Shown here one piece after another: positions 16,610-25,476 of a stretch of 64,000 nt of DNA. Origin of the DNA: Streptomyces sp. ISL-100 (GTDB taxonomy: Bacteria > Actinomycetota > Actinomycetes > Streptomycetales > Streptomycetaceae); NCBI RefSeq assembly GCF_018614615.1, contig NZ_JAGGOK010000025.1:1-64000 (forward strand). The letters are read 5' to 3'. The notes under the pieces are model-generated. The model saw only the letters and a list, made by a program, of their open reading frames with translations, had not been told where the DNA came from and did no database searches. The translations under genes were made by a program, and so were the position numbers. The first letter of the stretch is position 1; each line of letters starts with the position of its first letter.

Positions 16610-17898
16610 AGTTCTCCCATGCGGCGGATTACGGGCGCCACGCGCTGCACGCCGTGGCGGTACGCCCCGCGTGCCGCCTCCCGTACGGCGTCGCGCAGGA
16701 CGCGGCGTACGCCGGTGACGTCGGCGGTGGTCTGCGTGCCGTCGAGGCGGTGGCGGGCGAGGATGCCGGGGAGGTAGCCCGGCGCGGTGGCGGAGGTGTA
16801 GTAGGGGGCGATCGGCGGCAGGCCGGGGCGCTCCAGGAGTGCGGTGACCCGTTTGCGTACGGCGTCGAAGGCCGTCTCGTACGAGCCGTCCGCGGCCACG
16901 CCCTGCCTCGCCAGCCACTCCTCGTCCGCCCGCGGCCGGTGACCGGCGTCCAGCTGCTCCCAGGAGGCGAGGCACCCGGAGCCGAGGAAGTGGTGGTTGC
17001 CGAGGACCTCGCGCACGCCCAGGTCGGTGAGGACGGCGGTCGGGATGCGGCGGTGCAGGGACTCCAGGGCGGCGGTCGAGCTGACCGTGACGAGGAGGTC
17101 TGTGCGGTCCAGGACCTCGCCCATGTGCCCGTAGACGAGGCGGAAGTTGGGGGGCGGGCCGCCGTCGATACGGGCGGCCAGCTTCTGGTAGGGCAGTTCC
17201 TCGATGTGGGTGGTGTGCTCGCCCGGCTTGCTGCGGAGCTTGAGCAGCACCTCGCGGCCGGGGTGCACCCGGGCGTGCTGGACGAGGCGGCGCAGCAGGT
17301 ACGAGCGGTCTGCGCGGGACTGCGGCACGGAGGGCTGGGCGGCGAAGACGACGGTGCGCGTGTCCGTCCCCGTGTAGCTGTCGCCGCCCAGGAACGGCAG
17401 CGCGGCCTCCGTAACCGCCGACGCGTCCGCGCCCACTCCCTCGTACACCGCGCGGAAACGTTCCGCGTCGTGCCGGGAGTTCGCGATGACGATGTCCGCG
17501 CCGTGGCGCAGCAGCAGCCCGTCGGCGAGCTTCTCGTAAACGACACCGACGTAACCGGTGCCGATGACGGGCCGGCGGTCGGTGTCCGGCCACAGCGGCG
17601 CGAGGCCGTGCAGCATCGCCTGTACGGCTCCCCCGACGAGAGCGAGCAGCACGACGTCATACGCCTCGTGCTCGATCTCGCCGATGAATTCCGCGGCGGT
17701 CACCTCGCGCACACCGTCGACCGGCACGCCGACCTCGGCGAGCTGGCGCGGTGTGGGGGTGGCCCGGCCGCGCAGCAGGAATCCGCCGATTTCGGCTTCC
17801 GGCGCGATACGGCGGGCGGTGAGGGCGCCCCATTTCCATCGCGTATCGGAATCGGCGATCACGGCGATCCGCAGGGCTTTGCTGGTACTTGCTGGCAC
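16606..17898 (-). CDS. Putative glycosyltransferase of the DUF6716 type
   Basis: A 430-residue soluble protein with a two-domain GT-B look: ALRIAVIADSDTRWKWGALTA at the start, VVLLALVGGAVQAMLHG, then VVFAAQPSVPQSRADR, EVLLKLRSKPGEHTTHIEELPY and LVTVSSTAALESLHRRIPTAVL, which resembles the donor-binding half of polysialyl- and CDP-glycerol-type transferases. I recall this family as DUF6716, annotated putative glycosyltransferase. The start is uncertain: GTG 17898 gives a compact N-terminus, while a TTG at 17937 would add 13 residues; neither has a strong ribosome site. First gene of the neuA-neuB unit, divergent from the GT2 gene. Confidence 0.7.
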   Translation of the reverse strand: MPASTSKALRIAVIADSDTRWKWGALTARRIAPEAEIGGFLLRGRATPTPRQLAEVGVPVDGVREVTAAEFIGEIEHEAYDVVLLALVGGAVQAMLHGLAPLWPDTDRRPVIGTGYVGVVYEKLADGLLLRHGADIVIANSRHDAERFRAVYEGVGADASAVTEAALPFLGGDSYTGTDTRTVVFAAQPSVPQSRADRSYLLRRLVQHARVHPGREVLLKLRSKPGEHTTHIEELPYQKLAARIDGGPPPNFRLVYGHMGEVLDRTDLLVTVSSTAALESLHRRIPTAVLTDLGVREVLGNHHFLGSGCLASWEQLDAGHRPRADEEWLARQGVAADGSYETAFDAVRKRVTALLERPGLPPIAPYYTSATAPGYLPGILARHRLDGTQTTADVTGVRRVLRDAVREAARGAYRHGVQRVAPVIRRMGEL

Positions 17899-18085
17899 AT
17901 CGACGAAACTAGGGAGGCATTCCGATTGACGGCCCAACTCAGCCGCAACAAACGGTTAACAGCACATCGACGATCGGCGTCGGAGCCCGGAAAGCAGACG
18001 GGTTAACTATTCCGCCATTCTTCGTTCACCCGCCATCTCTCCGGCGGTCGCAACGAATGCCGCACTGCGCCCTAGCGTCACGCAG
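17899..18085. promoter_or_regulatory. Divergent promoter region with two GGTTAAC boxes
   Basis: This 187-base gap separates the divergent neuA unit and GT2 unit and must hold both promoters. GGTTAAC occurs twice on the plus strand, at 17954-17960 and 18001-18007, each containing the palindrome GTTAAC, in an otherwise GC-rich setting. The two boxes could be operator halves for one regulator of both units (inference). No clear -35/-10 pair was found. Confidence 0.4.
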
Positions 18086-19081
18086 GTGGTCAAGCTCTCT
18101 GTCGTCGTGCCGTTCTTCAACGTGCAGACATACGCCCCAGACACCCTTCGAAGCCTCCGCGCGAACGCCCGCGAGGACTTCGAATTCATCCTCGTCGACG
18201 ACTGTTCGACCGACGGAACGCCGGAGATCCTCCAGCGCGCCGAGCGCGAGCTCCCGGGGGCGGTCCTGGTCAGACACGAGACCAACGGCGGCCTGGCCAC
18301 CGCCCGCAACACCGGACTCGACGCGGCGAGCGGCGAGTACCTGACGTTCCTGGACGGCGACGACTGGCTGGCCCCCGGCCACTACGCGCGCCTCCTGGCC
18401 ACCATGGAGGAGCTGGGCTGCGACTTCGTCCGTACGGACCACGTGCAGTGCACCGGACGTACGCGTGCGGTCCACCGCGTCCCGCACGGCAAGCGCGGCG
18501 TCGTCATGTCACCGCGCGAGGCGATCCTGCCCGCCACCCGCTCCACCTCCGTCGACTACCCGTTCGCCTGGGCCGGCATGTACCACCGCAGGCTCGCGGA
18601 CCGGGGGCTGCTGCACTTCACCGACGGCCTGCGCACAGCGGAGGACCGGCCGTGGATCTGGCGGCTGCACCGGGAGGCCGAGAGCTTCGCGGCGGTCGGC
18701 GCGCTCGGGGTCTTCTACCGGCGGGGTGTCGCGTCCTCGCTGACGCAGATCGGCGACGTACGTCAGCTCGATTTCATCCGGGCCTTCGATCAGGTCATCG
18801 AGGAAACGGCGAAGGATCCGGACGCGGACCGGCTTCTGCCGAAAGCGGTGCGTACGTACTGCGCCATCATTTCCCACCACTTGGGAAGTATTGAAAGGTT
18901 CGAACCGGCCGTGGCACGGAAATTGCGGACGATGAGTACGGCGGCCCTCAAGCGGATGCCGCAGGATTTCCTCAAGGACGCGCTGGATTCGATGGACATG
19001 GAGCGTTCGGGGCGGCTGCGCCGGCTGCGCCGCCGTCCCGTGGCCCCCGGCACGACCGCCGCGCCGGAGGTCGCTGCCTGA
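18086..19081 (+). CDS. Family 2 glycosyltransferase
   Basis: A 331-residue inverting GT-A enzyme. KLSVVVPFFNVQTY opens the nucleotide-sugar domain; ILVDDCSTDGTPEIL, NGGLATARNTGLDAASGEY and TFLDGDDWL supply the DxD metal site, and the acceptor half follows (WAGMYHRRL, DGLRTAEDRPWIWRL). This is a WcaA/CgeB-like capsule transferase. The start is GTG 18086. Its stop overlaps the ATG of the polysialyltransferase-like gene by one base (TGATG). It probably adds one sugar of the repeating unit, for example the hexose of a hexose-Kdn polymer (inference). Confidence 0.9.
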   Translation: MVKLSVVVPFFNVQTYAPDTLRSLRANAREDFEFILVDDCSTDGTPEILQRAERELPGAVLVRHETNGGLATARNTGLDAASGEYLTFLDGDDWLAPGHYARLLATMEELGCDFVRTDHVQCTGRTRAVHRVPHGKRGVVMSPREAILPATRSTSVDYPFAWAGMYHRRLADRGLLHFTDGLRTAEDRPWIWRLHREAESFAAVGALGVFYRRGVASSLTQIGDVRQLDFIRAFDQVIEETAKDPDADRLLPKAVRTYCAIISHHLGSIERFEPAVARKLRTMSTAALKRMPQDFLKDALDSMDMERSGRLRRLRRRPVAPGTTAAPEVAA

Positions 19082-20415
19082 TGCCCACGACTCAGATCTT
19101 CTTCGCCTCCACGCTGTACGGCGCCGCGACGCTCGCCGCCGCGATCGACAGCGACTGCTTCTCGCCGGCCGGCCGGCGGCTGCTCCTCGTCAGCAACAAC
19201 ACCACGACACCCGAGACGACGCCCGCCCTCGACGAGATGCCGGGCTTCGAGCGGCTGCGCGGCCGCTTCGACCGCGTGCTGTCCTGGAACGAGACCATCG
19301 CCCCCTTCCATCCCGGCGCCTGGTCGCCGCGCGTGGACGACATCCCGCTGTGGGAACGCCACTTGCGGCTGCTGTGGGGTCTGGGCGACGACACGGTGGA
19401 GCTGTTCGTCGAGTCCATCCAGGTCAACCCGGCGCTGGCACTCGCCCAGCTGTTCACGGACGCGCCGGTCGAGGTGTACGCCGACGGGCTGATGAGCTAC
19501 GGCCCGACCCGCAACAAGATCGACCCGCTGATCGGCACGCGCGTACGCCGCCTCCTCCACCTGGACCTCGTGCCCGGCCTGACCCCGCTACTGCTGGGGG
19601 AATTCGACGTACCGCCGGAGCTCGTACCGACGGAGGCGTTCCTGAAGGTCCTTACGGAACTGTCCGACGGGGAGGAGGCGTTGGCGGTCCCCGCCGACTC
19701 GGCTCTCCTTCTCGGCCAGTACCTGTCCGCGCTGTCGATCCTCACCGCCGAGGAGGAGGAGAACCTCCACGTCACGATGTTGCGCGGGGCGGTCGAGCGG
19801 GGCCACCGGCAGATCGTCTTCAAGCCGCACCCCACGGCGCCGGTCCGCTGGTCACGCATGCTGGAGCGCGAGGCGCGGACGCTGGGGGTCGAACTCACCG
19901 TCCTGGACAGCCCGGTGCTGGCCGAGGTGCTGTATCAGCGGTTCCGGCCGGCGCTGGTGGTCGGGTGCTTCTCGACGGCGTTGCTGACGGCGAGCACGTT
20001 CTATGAGATCCCGGTGGCCCGCACCGGCACGGACGTTCTGCTGGAACGCCTCTCGCCGTACCAGAACAGCAACCGCGTCCCCGTCACGATCGTCGACGCG
20101 CTGGTCCCCGACCTGGCGGAGGACCGCACACGGACGCAGCCGGCCGACCTGGTGGGCCTCCTCCTGGCGGTCGGCTTCGCGATGCAGCCGCAGATCCGGG
20201 CCGACCTGCGGCCGGCGGCCGAGCGCTTTCTTTCCCGGCACCTGGACGGCCACACCTGGCGCTACTTCAAGCGCCGCCGCCTGACGACGCTCGCGCTGCC
20301 GGGCGCGATCCCGAAGCAGTTCGCGTTCATTCCGCGCAGTGCGGGGCTGCGGCGGGTGGTGCGCAGGGCGCGGTCCTTGAAGCGGGCGGCGCTCAAGCGG
20401 GCCGCACTGGGATGA
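19081..20415 (+). CDS. Alpha-2,8-polysialyltransferase-like protein
   Basis: A 444-residue protein matching the bacterial capsule polysialyltransferase family (A-2_8-polyST, GT52 clan). Residues 3-13 (TTQIFFASTLY) form the first strand. The middle has ELFVESIQVNPALALAQLF and VEVYADGLMSYGPTRNKID. The CMP-sugar site shows as QIVFKPHPTAPVRW, the HP motif, and LVVGCFSTALLTAS, the ST motif. A basic tail (RRVVRRARSLKRAALKRAAL) could bind membrane lipid, as in capsule polymerases. It is translationally coupled on both sides, so GT2, this protein and the acyltransferase are made together. The sugar may be Kdn rather than Neu5Ac. Confidence 0.82.
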   Translation: MPTTQIFFASTLYGAATLAAAIDSDCFSPAGRRLLLVSNNTTTPETTPALDEMPGFERLRGRFDRVLSWNETIAPFHPGAWSPRVDDIPLWERHLRLLWGLGDDTVELFVESIQVNPALALAQLFTDAPVEVYADGLMSYGPTRNKIDPLIGTRVRRLLHLDLVPGLTPLLLGEFDVPPELVPTEAFLKVLTELSDGEEALAVPADSALLLGQYLSALSILTAEEEENLHVTMLRGAVERGHRQIVFKPHPTAPVRWSRMLEREARTLGVELTVLDSPVLAEVLYQRFRPALVVGCFSTALLTASTFYEIPVARTGTDVLLERLSPYQNSNRVPVTIVDALVPDLAEDRTRTQPADLVGLLLAVGFAMQPQIRADLRPAAERFLSRHLDGHTWRYFKRRRLTTLALPGAIPKQFAFIPRSAGLRRVVRRARSLKRAALKRAALG

Positions 20416-21578
20416 GCACTGCCGAGGCCGTGCCGGCCGGGCCGCCGCGCATGCCGGACGGCGCGCGCGACGCCAGGCCGGCGACGTACGACAACAAACC
20501 CCCGCATCGCACCGAGCCGGCGCGCCACGCACGGCTCGGCGCACTGGACGGACTGCGGCTGGCCGCCGCCCTGATGGTCGCCGCGTACCACTACGGCGGC
20601 CGGGACGGTGACATCACCACGGCTTGGGGCTCCTCGCCCAAGGTCCAGTTCCCCACCGCCCACGAGTGGTTCGCCTACGGCTCGCTCGGGGTGCAGATCT
20701 TCTTCGTCATCAGCGGCTTCGTGATCTGTATGAGCGGCTGGGGCCGGCCGCTGCGCTCGTTCTTCGCGTCCCGCGTCTCGCGGCTCTTCCCAGCCTACTG
20801 GGCAGCCATAGTGCTGGTGACGGCGGTCTTCGCGCTGCCCTGGGTCGCGTACGAGGCGGTCTCGCCCAGCGATGCGCTGGTCAACCTCAGCATGCTGCAG
20901 CAGCCGGTCGGCGCCGACCGGGTGCTCGGCGTGTGCTGGACGCTCTGGGCGGAGCTGCGCTTCTACGCGCTGTTCGCTCTGTTCGTCGTGCTCCCGGGCG
21001 CCGGCAGACAGCGCGTTGTGCTCTTCTGCGCGGTGTGGACACTGGCCGCCGTCCTCGCGGACGCCGCGAACGAGCCGCTGCTCGACGTCGTCCTGATGCC
21101 CGAGTACGCGCCCTTCTTCATCGGCGGCGTAGGCCTCTATCTGCTGCACCGCGACCGCCGGGACGCCACCGCCTGGGGCATCGTCGCGCTGAGCTGGCTG
21201 CTCGGCCAGCACTACGCGGTGGCGCAGCTTTGGCACACGGACAGCCCGCACTTCTTCTCGTACCGCTCGGCGTCGCTGATTATCGCGGTGGTCACGGCCG
21301 GCTTCGTACTCGTCGGCGCGATAGCGCTGGGGTACTTCAGGTGGGCGAACTGGCGCTGGCTGACCGTGGCCGGCGCCTTGACGTATCCGTTCTATCTCGT
21401 GCACGAGCACCTGGGCTGGGTCGCGGTCGACGTGTTGCACCAGCGCCTGGGCCTGCCCTCGTACGCGACCTTCGGCCTGACGGTCGCCGGGATGCTGCTG
21501 CTGGCCCGGCTGCTGAACCGTTGCGTCGAAAAGCCGCTCACCCCGCTGCTGCGCAGATCGCTCGGCGCCAGGCGCTAG
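20412..21578 (+). CDS. Acyltransferase 3 family membrane protein
   Basis: A 388-residue integral membrane protein with about ten helices and the OafA-type start LDGLRLAAALMVAAYHY, carrying the conserved His. FFVISGFVICMSGWGRPLRSFFASRVSRLFPAYW (read in parts) is the second hallmark, with the RxxR motif. Such enzymes O-acetylate or O-acylate surface glycans using cytosolic acyl-CoA. It overlaps the polysialyltransferase-like gene by four bases (ATGA) and ends the unit at a perfect hairpin. O-acetylation of the nonulosonic acid polymer is the natural guess (inference). The first 35 residues are disordered. Confidence 0.92.
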   Translation: MSTAEAVPAGPPRMPDGARDARPATYDNKPPHRTEPARHARLGALDGLRLAAALMVAAYHYGGRDGDITTAWGSSPKVQFPTAHEWFAYGSLGVQIFFVISGFVICMSGWGRPLRSFFASRVSRLFPAYWAAIVLVTAVFALPWVAYEAVSPSDALVNLSMLQQPVGADRVLGVCWTLWAELRFYALFALFVVLPGAGRQRVVLFCAVWTLAAVLADAANEPLLDVVLMPEYAPFFIGGVGLYLLHRDRRDATAWGIVALSWLLGQHYAVAQLWHTDSPHFFSYRSASLIIAVVTAGFVLVGAIALGYFRWANWRWLTVAGALTYPFYLVHEHLGWVAVDVLHQRLGLPSYATFGLTVAGMLLLARLLNRCVEKPLTPLLRRSLGARR

Positions 21579-21591
21579 AGGGGAAAGCAGG

Positions 21592-21633
21592 AGAAGGGTG
21601 GGGCACCCCATGCACGGGGTGCCCCACCCTTCT
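21592..21633. terminator. Perfect 18-bp bidirectional hairpin between convergent genes
   Basis: Positions 21592-21609 and 21616-21633 are exact reverse complements around a 6-base loop (ATGCAC). It lies between the 3' ends of the convergent acyltransferase and GT8-pyruvyltransferase genes and probably terminates both. Confidence 0.88.
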
Positions 21634-21640
21634 GCCGTCA

Positions 21641-23950
21641 TCAGCGAGCCGGGCGCCCCAGGATCACCCTCAGATCGGCGGCGTTCGCCTCGGTCACCTT
21701 CCACAGCTCCTGCTGCCGGCCGTGCACGTCGGCCACGGCTGCCGCATGGTCGTCGAGCAGGCCCAGCGCGCGCTCGGTGAGCACCGCGCCGAGGTTCTTG
21801 TCGTGTACGGAGATGCCCCACTCGGGCCGGTCGACGTCGGACAGGAAGTACGCCATCTTCGGGTGCGAGATGAGGCTGATGATCGGCGTACCGCAGCCGA
21901 ACGGGATCATCCCGGCGTGGCCGCGCATCCCGATGACCAGCTTGGTGCGGGCGTACGTGTCCCTGATCGCGTCGTTGTCGAAGTCGTACATCGGGACGAC
22001 CGGCAGCGAGACCCCGTGCTCGCGCCGCAGGTCGAAGGCGATCTCCTCGTCGTCGAGCGAGTGCGCCACGCACTTCACCTCGGCGTGGGCGCCGAGCGCC
22101 CGTACCGCCTTCGCCATCTCGGCGAGGAAGTGGCCGTAGTCGTGGCCGAAGCGCAGCCCCGCCCTGTCGTACGCCGCGTTGACCAGGACGGTGTTCTCGC
22201 GGTGGAGGGGGTCGGTCCAGCCGTCGACGAGCTGGCGGGTGACGGTGGTGGGGCAGGGCTGGAAGCGCACCTTGTCGTGCAGCTCGGCGGGGAGAAGCGC
22301 CCGTACCTTGTCGATCGAGCCGTGGTTGCGGAGGCCGAAGAACGAGGCGCGCTCGACGAGGGCGCGCAGGGCGGTGTTGAAGCGGCCGGCGCGGTAGGAC
22401 TGACCGTCAAAGGCGTTGAAGCCGACGGCGTACACCATGACGGGTACGTCGATGCGGTTCAGCAGCGCGTCGGGGACGTTCCACTGCCAGGCGCTGTTGC
22501 CGTTGGGCGCGGTGTCGGGGATGAACAGCCCGCCGCCGCCGATGACCAGGCCGCGCCGGGCGTTGACGCGCTCCAGGGCGGCCTCGTCGAAGAGGCGGTG
22601 AGCGTGGACGGAGTGCCATTTCCGCGGCCCGGGGTCGGCGTCGAATGCGAGCCGCACGCTTTCGGGCAGCAGCTTGTCACCGGCGTTGCCCTGCTGCTCC
22701 ATGTAGAAGGCGACGTGCGCCAACTGCTCACCGGGCACGCCGGCTTCTGGAGCCTGCGGATGCTGTGTACGGCGCTGCATGAGCCGGTTGGCCCGGTGGG
22801 TCGGATCGACGCGCAGCCCGTCGAGCGCGTGCTGCTGCGCCGCCTCGTCGTCGCCGTGGATCCAGGCGATCTGAGCCAGCCGGCCGAAGGCGGTGGCGGC
22901 CCGGTTCGGGGCGGCGGTGGCCAGCAGCAGCTGCGCCCGGGCCTCGTCGTAACGCGACACACTCATCAGCGCGTGGCCCAGCACCTCGTGCGGCCAGGCC
23001 GAGTCGAGCGGGATGCGTACGCGCCCGAGCAGATCCACCGCTTCCTGGTACTCGCCCGCCGCGATGTGAGCGGCGGCGACCTTGCGGGCGCTTTCGACAT
23101 CGCCGGTGCGCTCGACGTGCGGGGTGCCGAAGTGGACGAGCAGGTCGTGGTGCATGCCCTTGCCCTGCGCCAGGTACGCGGCGTAGAACTGCGCGTCGGA
23201 CAGCTCGAACTCACGCCAGCGGTCCTCGGCCTTGCCGTACCCCGCCTCGCCGCCCTGCCAGGGCTTGTGGCGCCCGGTGAAGTGCAGAATCGCCGTGTCG
23301 TCGGGCACCGGGAGGTCGCCGGACAGCCGCCGCTTGACGAAGTTGTAGCGGGCGTCGAGCTGGACGAAGTCCCCGTCGAGTACGGCGTTGAGGATGCCCT
23401 GGTCGTGCTTGTCGAGCTCGTAGTCCCCGCTGCGTCCTGTCGCGTCGATGCGAGAGCAGAATTCATCGCTCAGGTACTCGCGCTGGATGACGAGCAGCCC
23501 GCTGTTGAGCTTGTGCTGCCCGTAGAAGAACTGCGGTACGGCGGCCAGCCCTTCCCGCAGCCTCAGCAGCTCGCCCAAATCCCCCAGCACCACCATGTCG
23601 GTGTCGAGGGTGATCACAGTGTCGTAGTCGCGAATGCGGAAGACGTCGAGGATGAAGTAGGCCTTGCGGACCAGATAGTTGTCCTGGTCGCCCTTGGCGT
23701 ACGAGTCGTAGCGCGCCGCATCGACGCGGCGCAGCTCGATGCGCGGGTGCAGGGCCCGTATCCGGGCGACGGACGACGGCTTCAGATCGTCGTGCAGGAC
23801 GATGAAGTCCTCGCACAGCCCGGGATTCGACAGGGCGAGGCTGCGCAGCAGCACAAGAAAGCCGGGCAGGTAGTTCTCGTCGACGAAGCTGGCGAAGGCG
23901 ATGCGGCGCTTGCCGGTGAGCGCGTTGGCGCCAGGGCTGGTGGATGTCAT
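21641..23950 (-). CDS. Fusion of a GT8 glycosyltransferase with a polysaccharide pyruvyltransferase
   Basis: A 769-residue three-part protein. Residues about 15-260 are a GT8 (LgtC/glycogenin-like) domain: IAFASFVDENYLPGFLVLLRSL, TVITLDTDMVVLGDL with its DxD, LNSGLLVIQREYL and LHFTGRHKPW. Residues about 290-400 are TPR-like helices (AAGEYQEAVDLLGRVRI, SRYDEARAQLLLATAAPN). Residues about 430-750 are a pyruvyltransferase domain (PF04230 type): GLVIGGGGLFI, FFGLRNHGSIDKVRALL, LVIGMRGHAGMIPFGCGTPIISL. It could add a hexose and cap or branch with pyruvate ketal. It shares a 4-base overlap (ATGA) with the GT29 gene. Confidence 0.88.
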   Translation of the reverse strand: MTSTSPGANALTGKRRIAFASFVDENYLPGFLVLLRSLALSNPGLCEDFIVLHDDLKPSSVARIRALHPRIELRRVDAARYDSYAKGDQDNYLVRKAYFILDVFRIRDYDTVITLDTDMVVLGDLGELLRLREGLAAVPQFFYGQHKLNSGLLVIQREYLSDEFCSRIDATGRSGDYELDKHDQGILNAVLDGDFVQLDARYNFVKRRLSGDLPVPDDTAILHFTGRHKPWQGGEAGYGKAEDRWREFELSDAQFYAAYLAQGKGMHHDLLVHFGTPHVERTGDVESARKVAAAHIAAGEYQEAVDLLGRVRIPLDSAWPHEVLGHALMSVSRYDEARAQLLLATAAPNRAATAFGRLAQIAWIHGDDEAAQQHALDGLRVDPTHRANRLMQRRTQHPQAPEAGVPGEQLAHVAFYMEQQGNAGDKLLPESVRLAFDADPGPRKWHSVHAHRLFDEAALERVNARRGLVIGGGGLFIPDTAPNGNSAWQWNVPDALLNRIDVPVMVYAVGFNAFDGQSYRAGRFNTALRALVERASFFGLRNHGSIDKVRALLPAELHDKVRFQPCPTTVTRQLVDGWTDPLHRENTVLVNAAYDRAGLRFGHDYGHFLAEMAKAVRALGAHAEVKCVAHSLDDEEIAFDLRREHGVSLPVVPMYDFDNDAIRDTYARTKLVIGMRGHAGMIPFGCGTPIISLISHPKMAYFLSDVDRPEWGISVHDKNLGAVLTERALGLLDDHAAAVADVHGRQQELWKVTEANAADLRVILGRPAR

Positions 23951-25476
23951 CGCAGGGAGATCCTCATGTCGCTGACGCTCTGGGCGCGTTCCATGACCCA
24001 CGCCTTTTCGCTGGTGTATTCGTGCACGGAGGTGATGGGCATCCGCATCGCCTCCTGAAGGCGGTAGGCGCCGCTCTCGTAGAAGTCGAAGCCGATGAGG
24101 TCGAGCGTCGGGCTGACGTCCAGGAAGTCGAGCAGCCACAGCATGTTGAAGCCGCTGGTGGGGATGGAGGACCACACGTCCGATCCCACCTTGCCGACAT
24201 TGCGCAGCGGCCAGCGCAGCGACTCGTCGCCGAGGTACTTCTGGGCTCCGGGCACGAGCCGGTTGCGCAGCGAGTGCTTCCAGTCGCCGGAGACGCCACC
24301 GAAGACGAGCCGCGTCGTGACCGGCCGCTCCCAGTTGAAGCCGTGCTTGTGGATGGTGGCGTGGATGTCGGTGCGGCTGCCGGTCGCCGCCGCGTCGATC
24401 TTGTACGAGTTGAAGCGGACGACGAGGTCGTACGCGTCGATCTCACTCCCCAGCGAGCTGCGCCCCACCCGCTGGGAGTTGGCTATAAGACAGATCGACT
24501 TGCCGGCGATCTGATTCCGGAACTCCCCCAGGGCGATCCACTCCACCCCGCCGAACGCCGGGTCGGCGACGGGCCCCCTCATGCGATTCCTGCGCTGCTC
24601 GGCGTAGAGCGTAATGACCTCGCGCAGCCCTGCCGCTTCGCCCCCATTGATGCCGATCCGCAGTTCGAGATACTGGCCGACAGCCTCCTGGAGATCCTGA
24701 ACAGGGCTCCCGCTCCGCTCCATGGCGAGCAGCGCACCGACGAGCCGCGCCTCGCCCTGCGACCACTCGCCACGCGCGTGCAGCGCGAGCCCTTCGGCCC
24801 AGACATCGGTGGCGGGCCCGGCGGAGTACTCCCTCGCCTCGGGGCACTCGCGCTCCAGCAGCCGCAGCAGCTCGTCCTGCCGCTGCCCACCGGCCCGCAT
24901 GCCGGCGATCTTGGGTGCGACGCCGAAGCCGTCGTCGTCCGTCAGCGCGAGGTATCGCTCGTACGCCTCGATGGTGGCGGCCTCGTCCCCGATGGCCTCC
25001 AGCGTCCGGGCGCGCAGCCGCCAGCCGGCCCGCGATTTTGCCCGCCGGGTCAGCACGGTGTCGCTGATGAGCAGCGCCAGCCTCAGCTCGTCGTCGTACC
25101 CGCACTCCAGAGCCTTATTGCCAACAGCAAGCAGCGCGTCGAGCAGCTCACCGCTCAGCGCGTCGGCGGGACCACCCGCGCCCTTGGCGGCACGCCGGAT
25201 CAGGGCGGTGGCGCCGGAGGCGGCGGTTACGAGCGCCGGTTCCTGGGCCATTGCCTGCGCGGCGAGCAACTGCCGCAGCTTCTCGGCAAGTTCCGTACGC
25301 CGGCGATCCAGCCCGGCGACAAGCTTGCCGCTGTGCACGGCGCAGGCGCGCAGGCACTCGTCGAGCCCGGTCGGCTTGATCCCAGCAGATGACTCATGAG
25401 GTGACTGGCCGTCCGGCGCGCCGGTGGGGTTCTCCCCGTCGCGCGGTCTCGGCCATCGGTTGCGGGCCTTCGTCAT
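23947..25476 (-). CDS. GT29 (eukaryote-type) sialyltransferase-like domain with TPR-like N-terminus
   Basis: A 509-residue protein. Residues about 1-40 are disordered, 40-310 are helical TPR-like repeats (DEAATIEAYERYLALTDDD), and 320-509 are a GT29-type catalytic domain. Sialylmotif L is seen as SICLIANSQRVGRSSLGSEI plus DAYDLVVRFNSYKI; GSRTDIHATIHKHG follows; sialylmotif S corresponds to SSIPTSGFNMLWLLDFL; the terminal HEYTSEKAWVM carries the motif-VS-like His and Glu. GT29 is the family of animal and plant sialyltransferases. No membrane anchor is present, so it is cytoplasmic. Beside NeuA and NeuB, it probably transfers the CMP-activated nonulosonic acid (inference). Confidence 0.83.
   Translation of the reverse strand: MTKARNRWPRPRDGENPTGAPDGQSPHESSAGIKPTGLDECLRACAVHSGKLVAGLDRRRTELAEKLRQLLAAQAMAQEPALVTAASGATALIRRAAKGAGGPADALSGELLDALLAVGNKALECGYDDELRLALLISDTVLTRRAKSRAGWRLRARTLEAIGDEAATIEAYERYLALTDDDGFGVAPKIAGMRAGGQRQDELLRLLERECPEAREYSAGPATDVWAEGLALHARGEWSQGEARLVGALLAMERSGSPVQDLQEAVGQYLELRIGINGGEAAGLREVITLYAEQRRNRMRGPVADPAFGGVEWIALGEFRNQIAGKSICLIANSQRVGRSSLGSEIDAYDLVVRFNSYKIDAAATGSRTDIHATIHKHGFNWERPVTTRLVFGGVSGDWKHSLRNRLVPGAQKYLGDESLRWPLRNVGKVGSDVWSSIPTSGFNMLWLLDFLDVSPTLDLIGFDFYESGAYRLQEAMRMPITSVHEYTSEKAWVMERAQSVSDMRISLR

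Noticed and set aside
20624..24058. A very long plus-strand open frame (over 1100 codons)
   Set aside because: It is the mirror of the acyltransferase, GT8-pyruvyltransferase and hairpin; composition is Arg/Gly/Val-rich without any family motif, as expected from antisense high-GC DNA.
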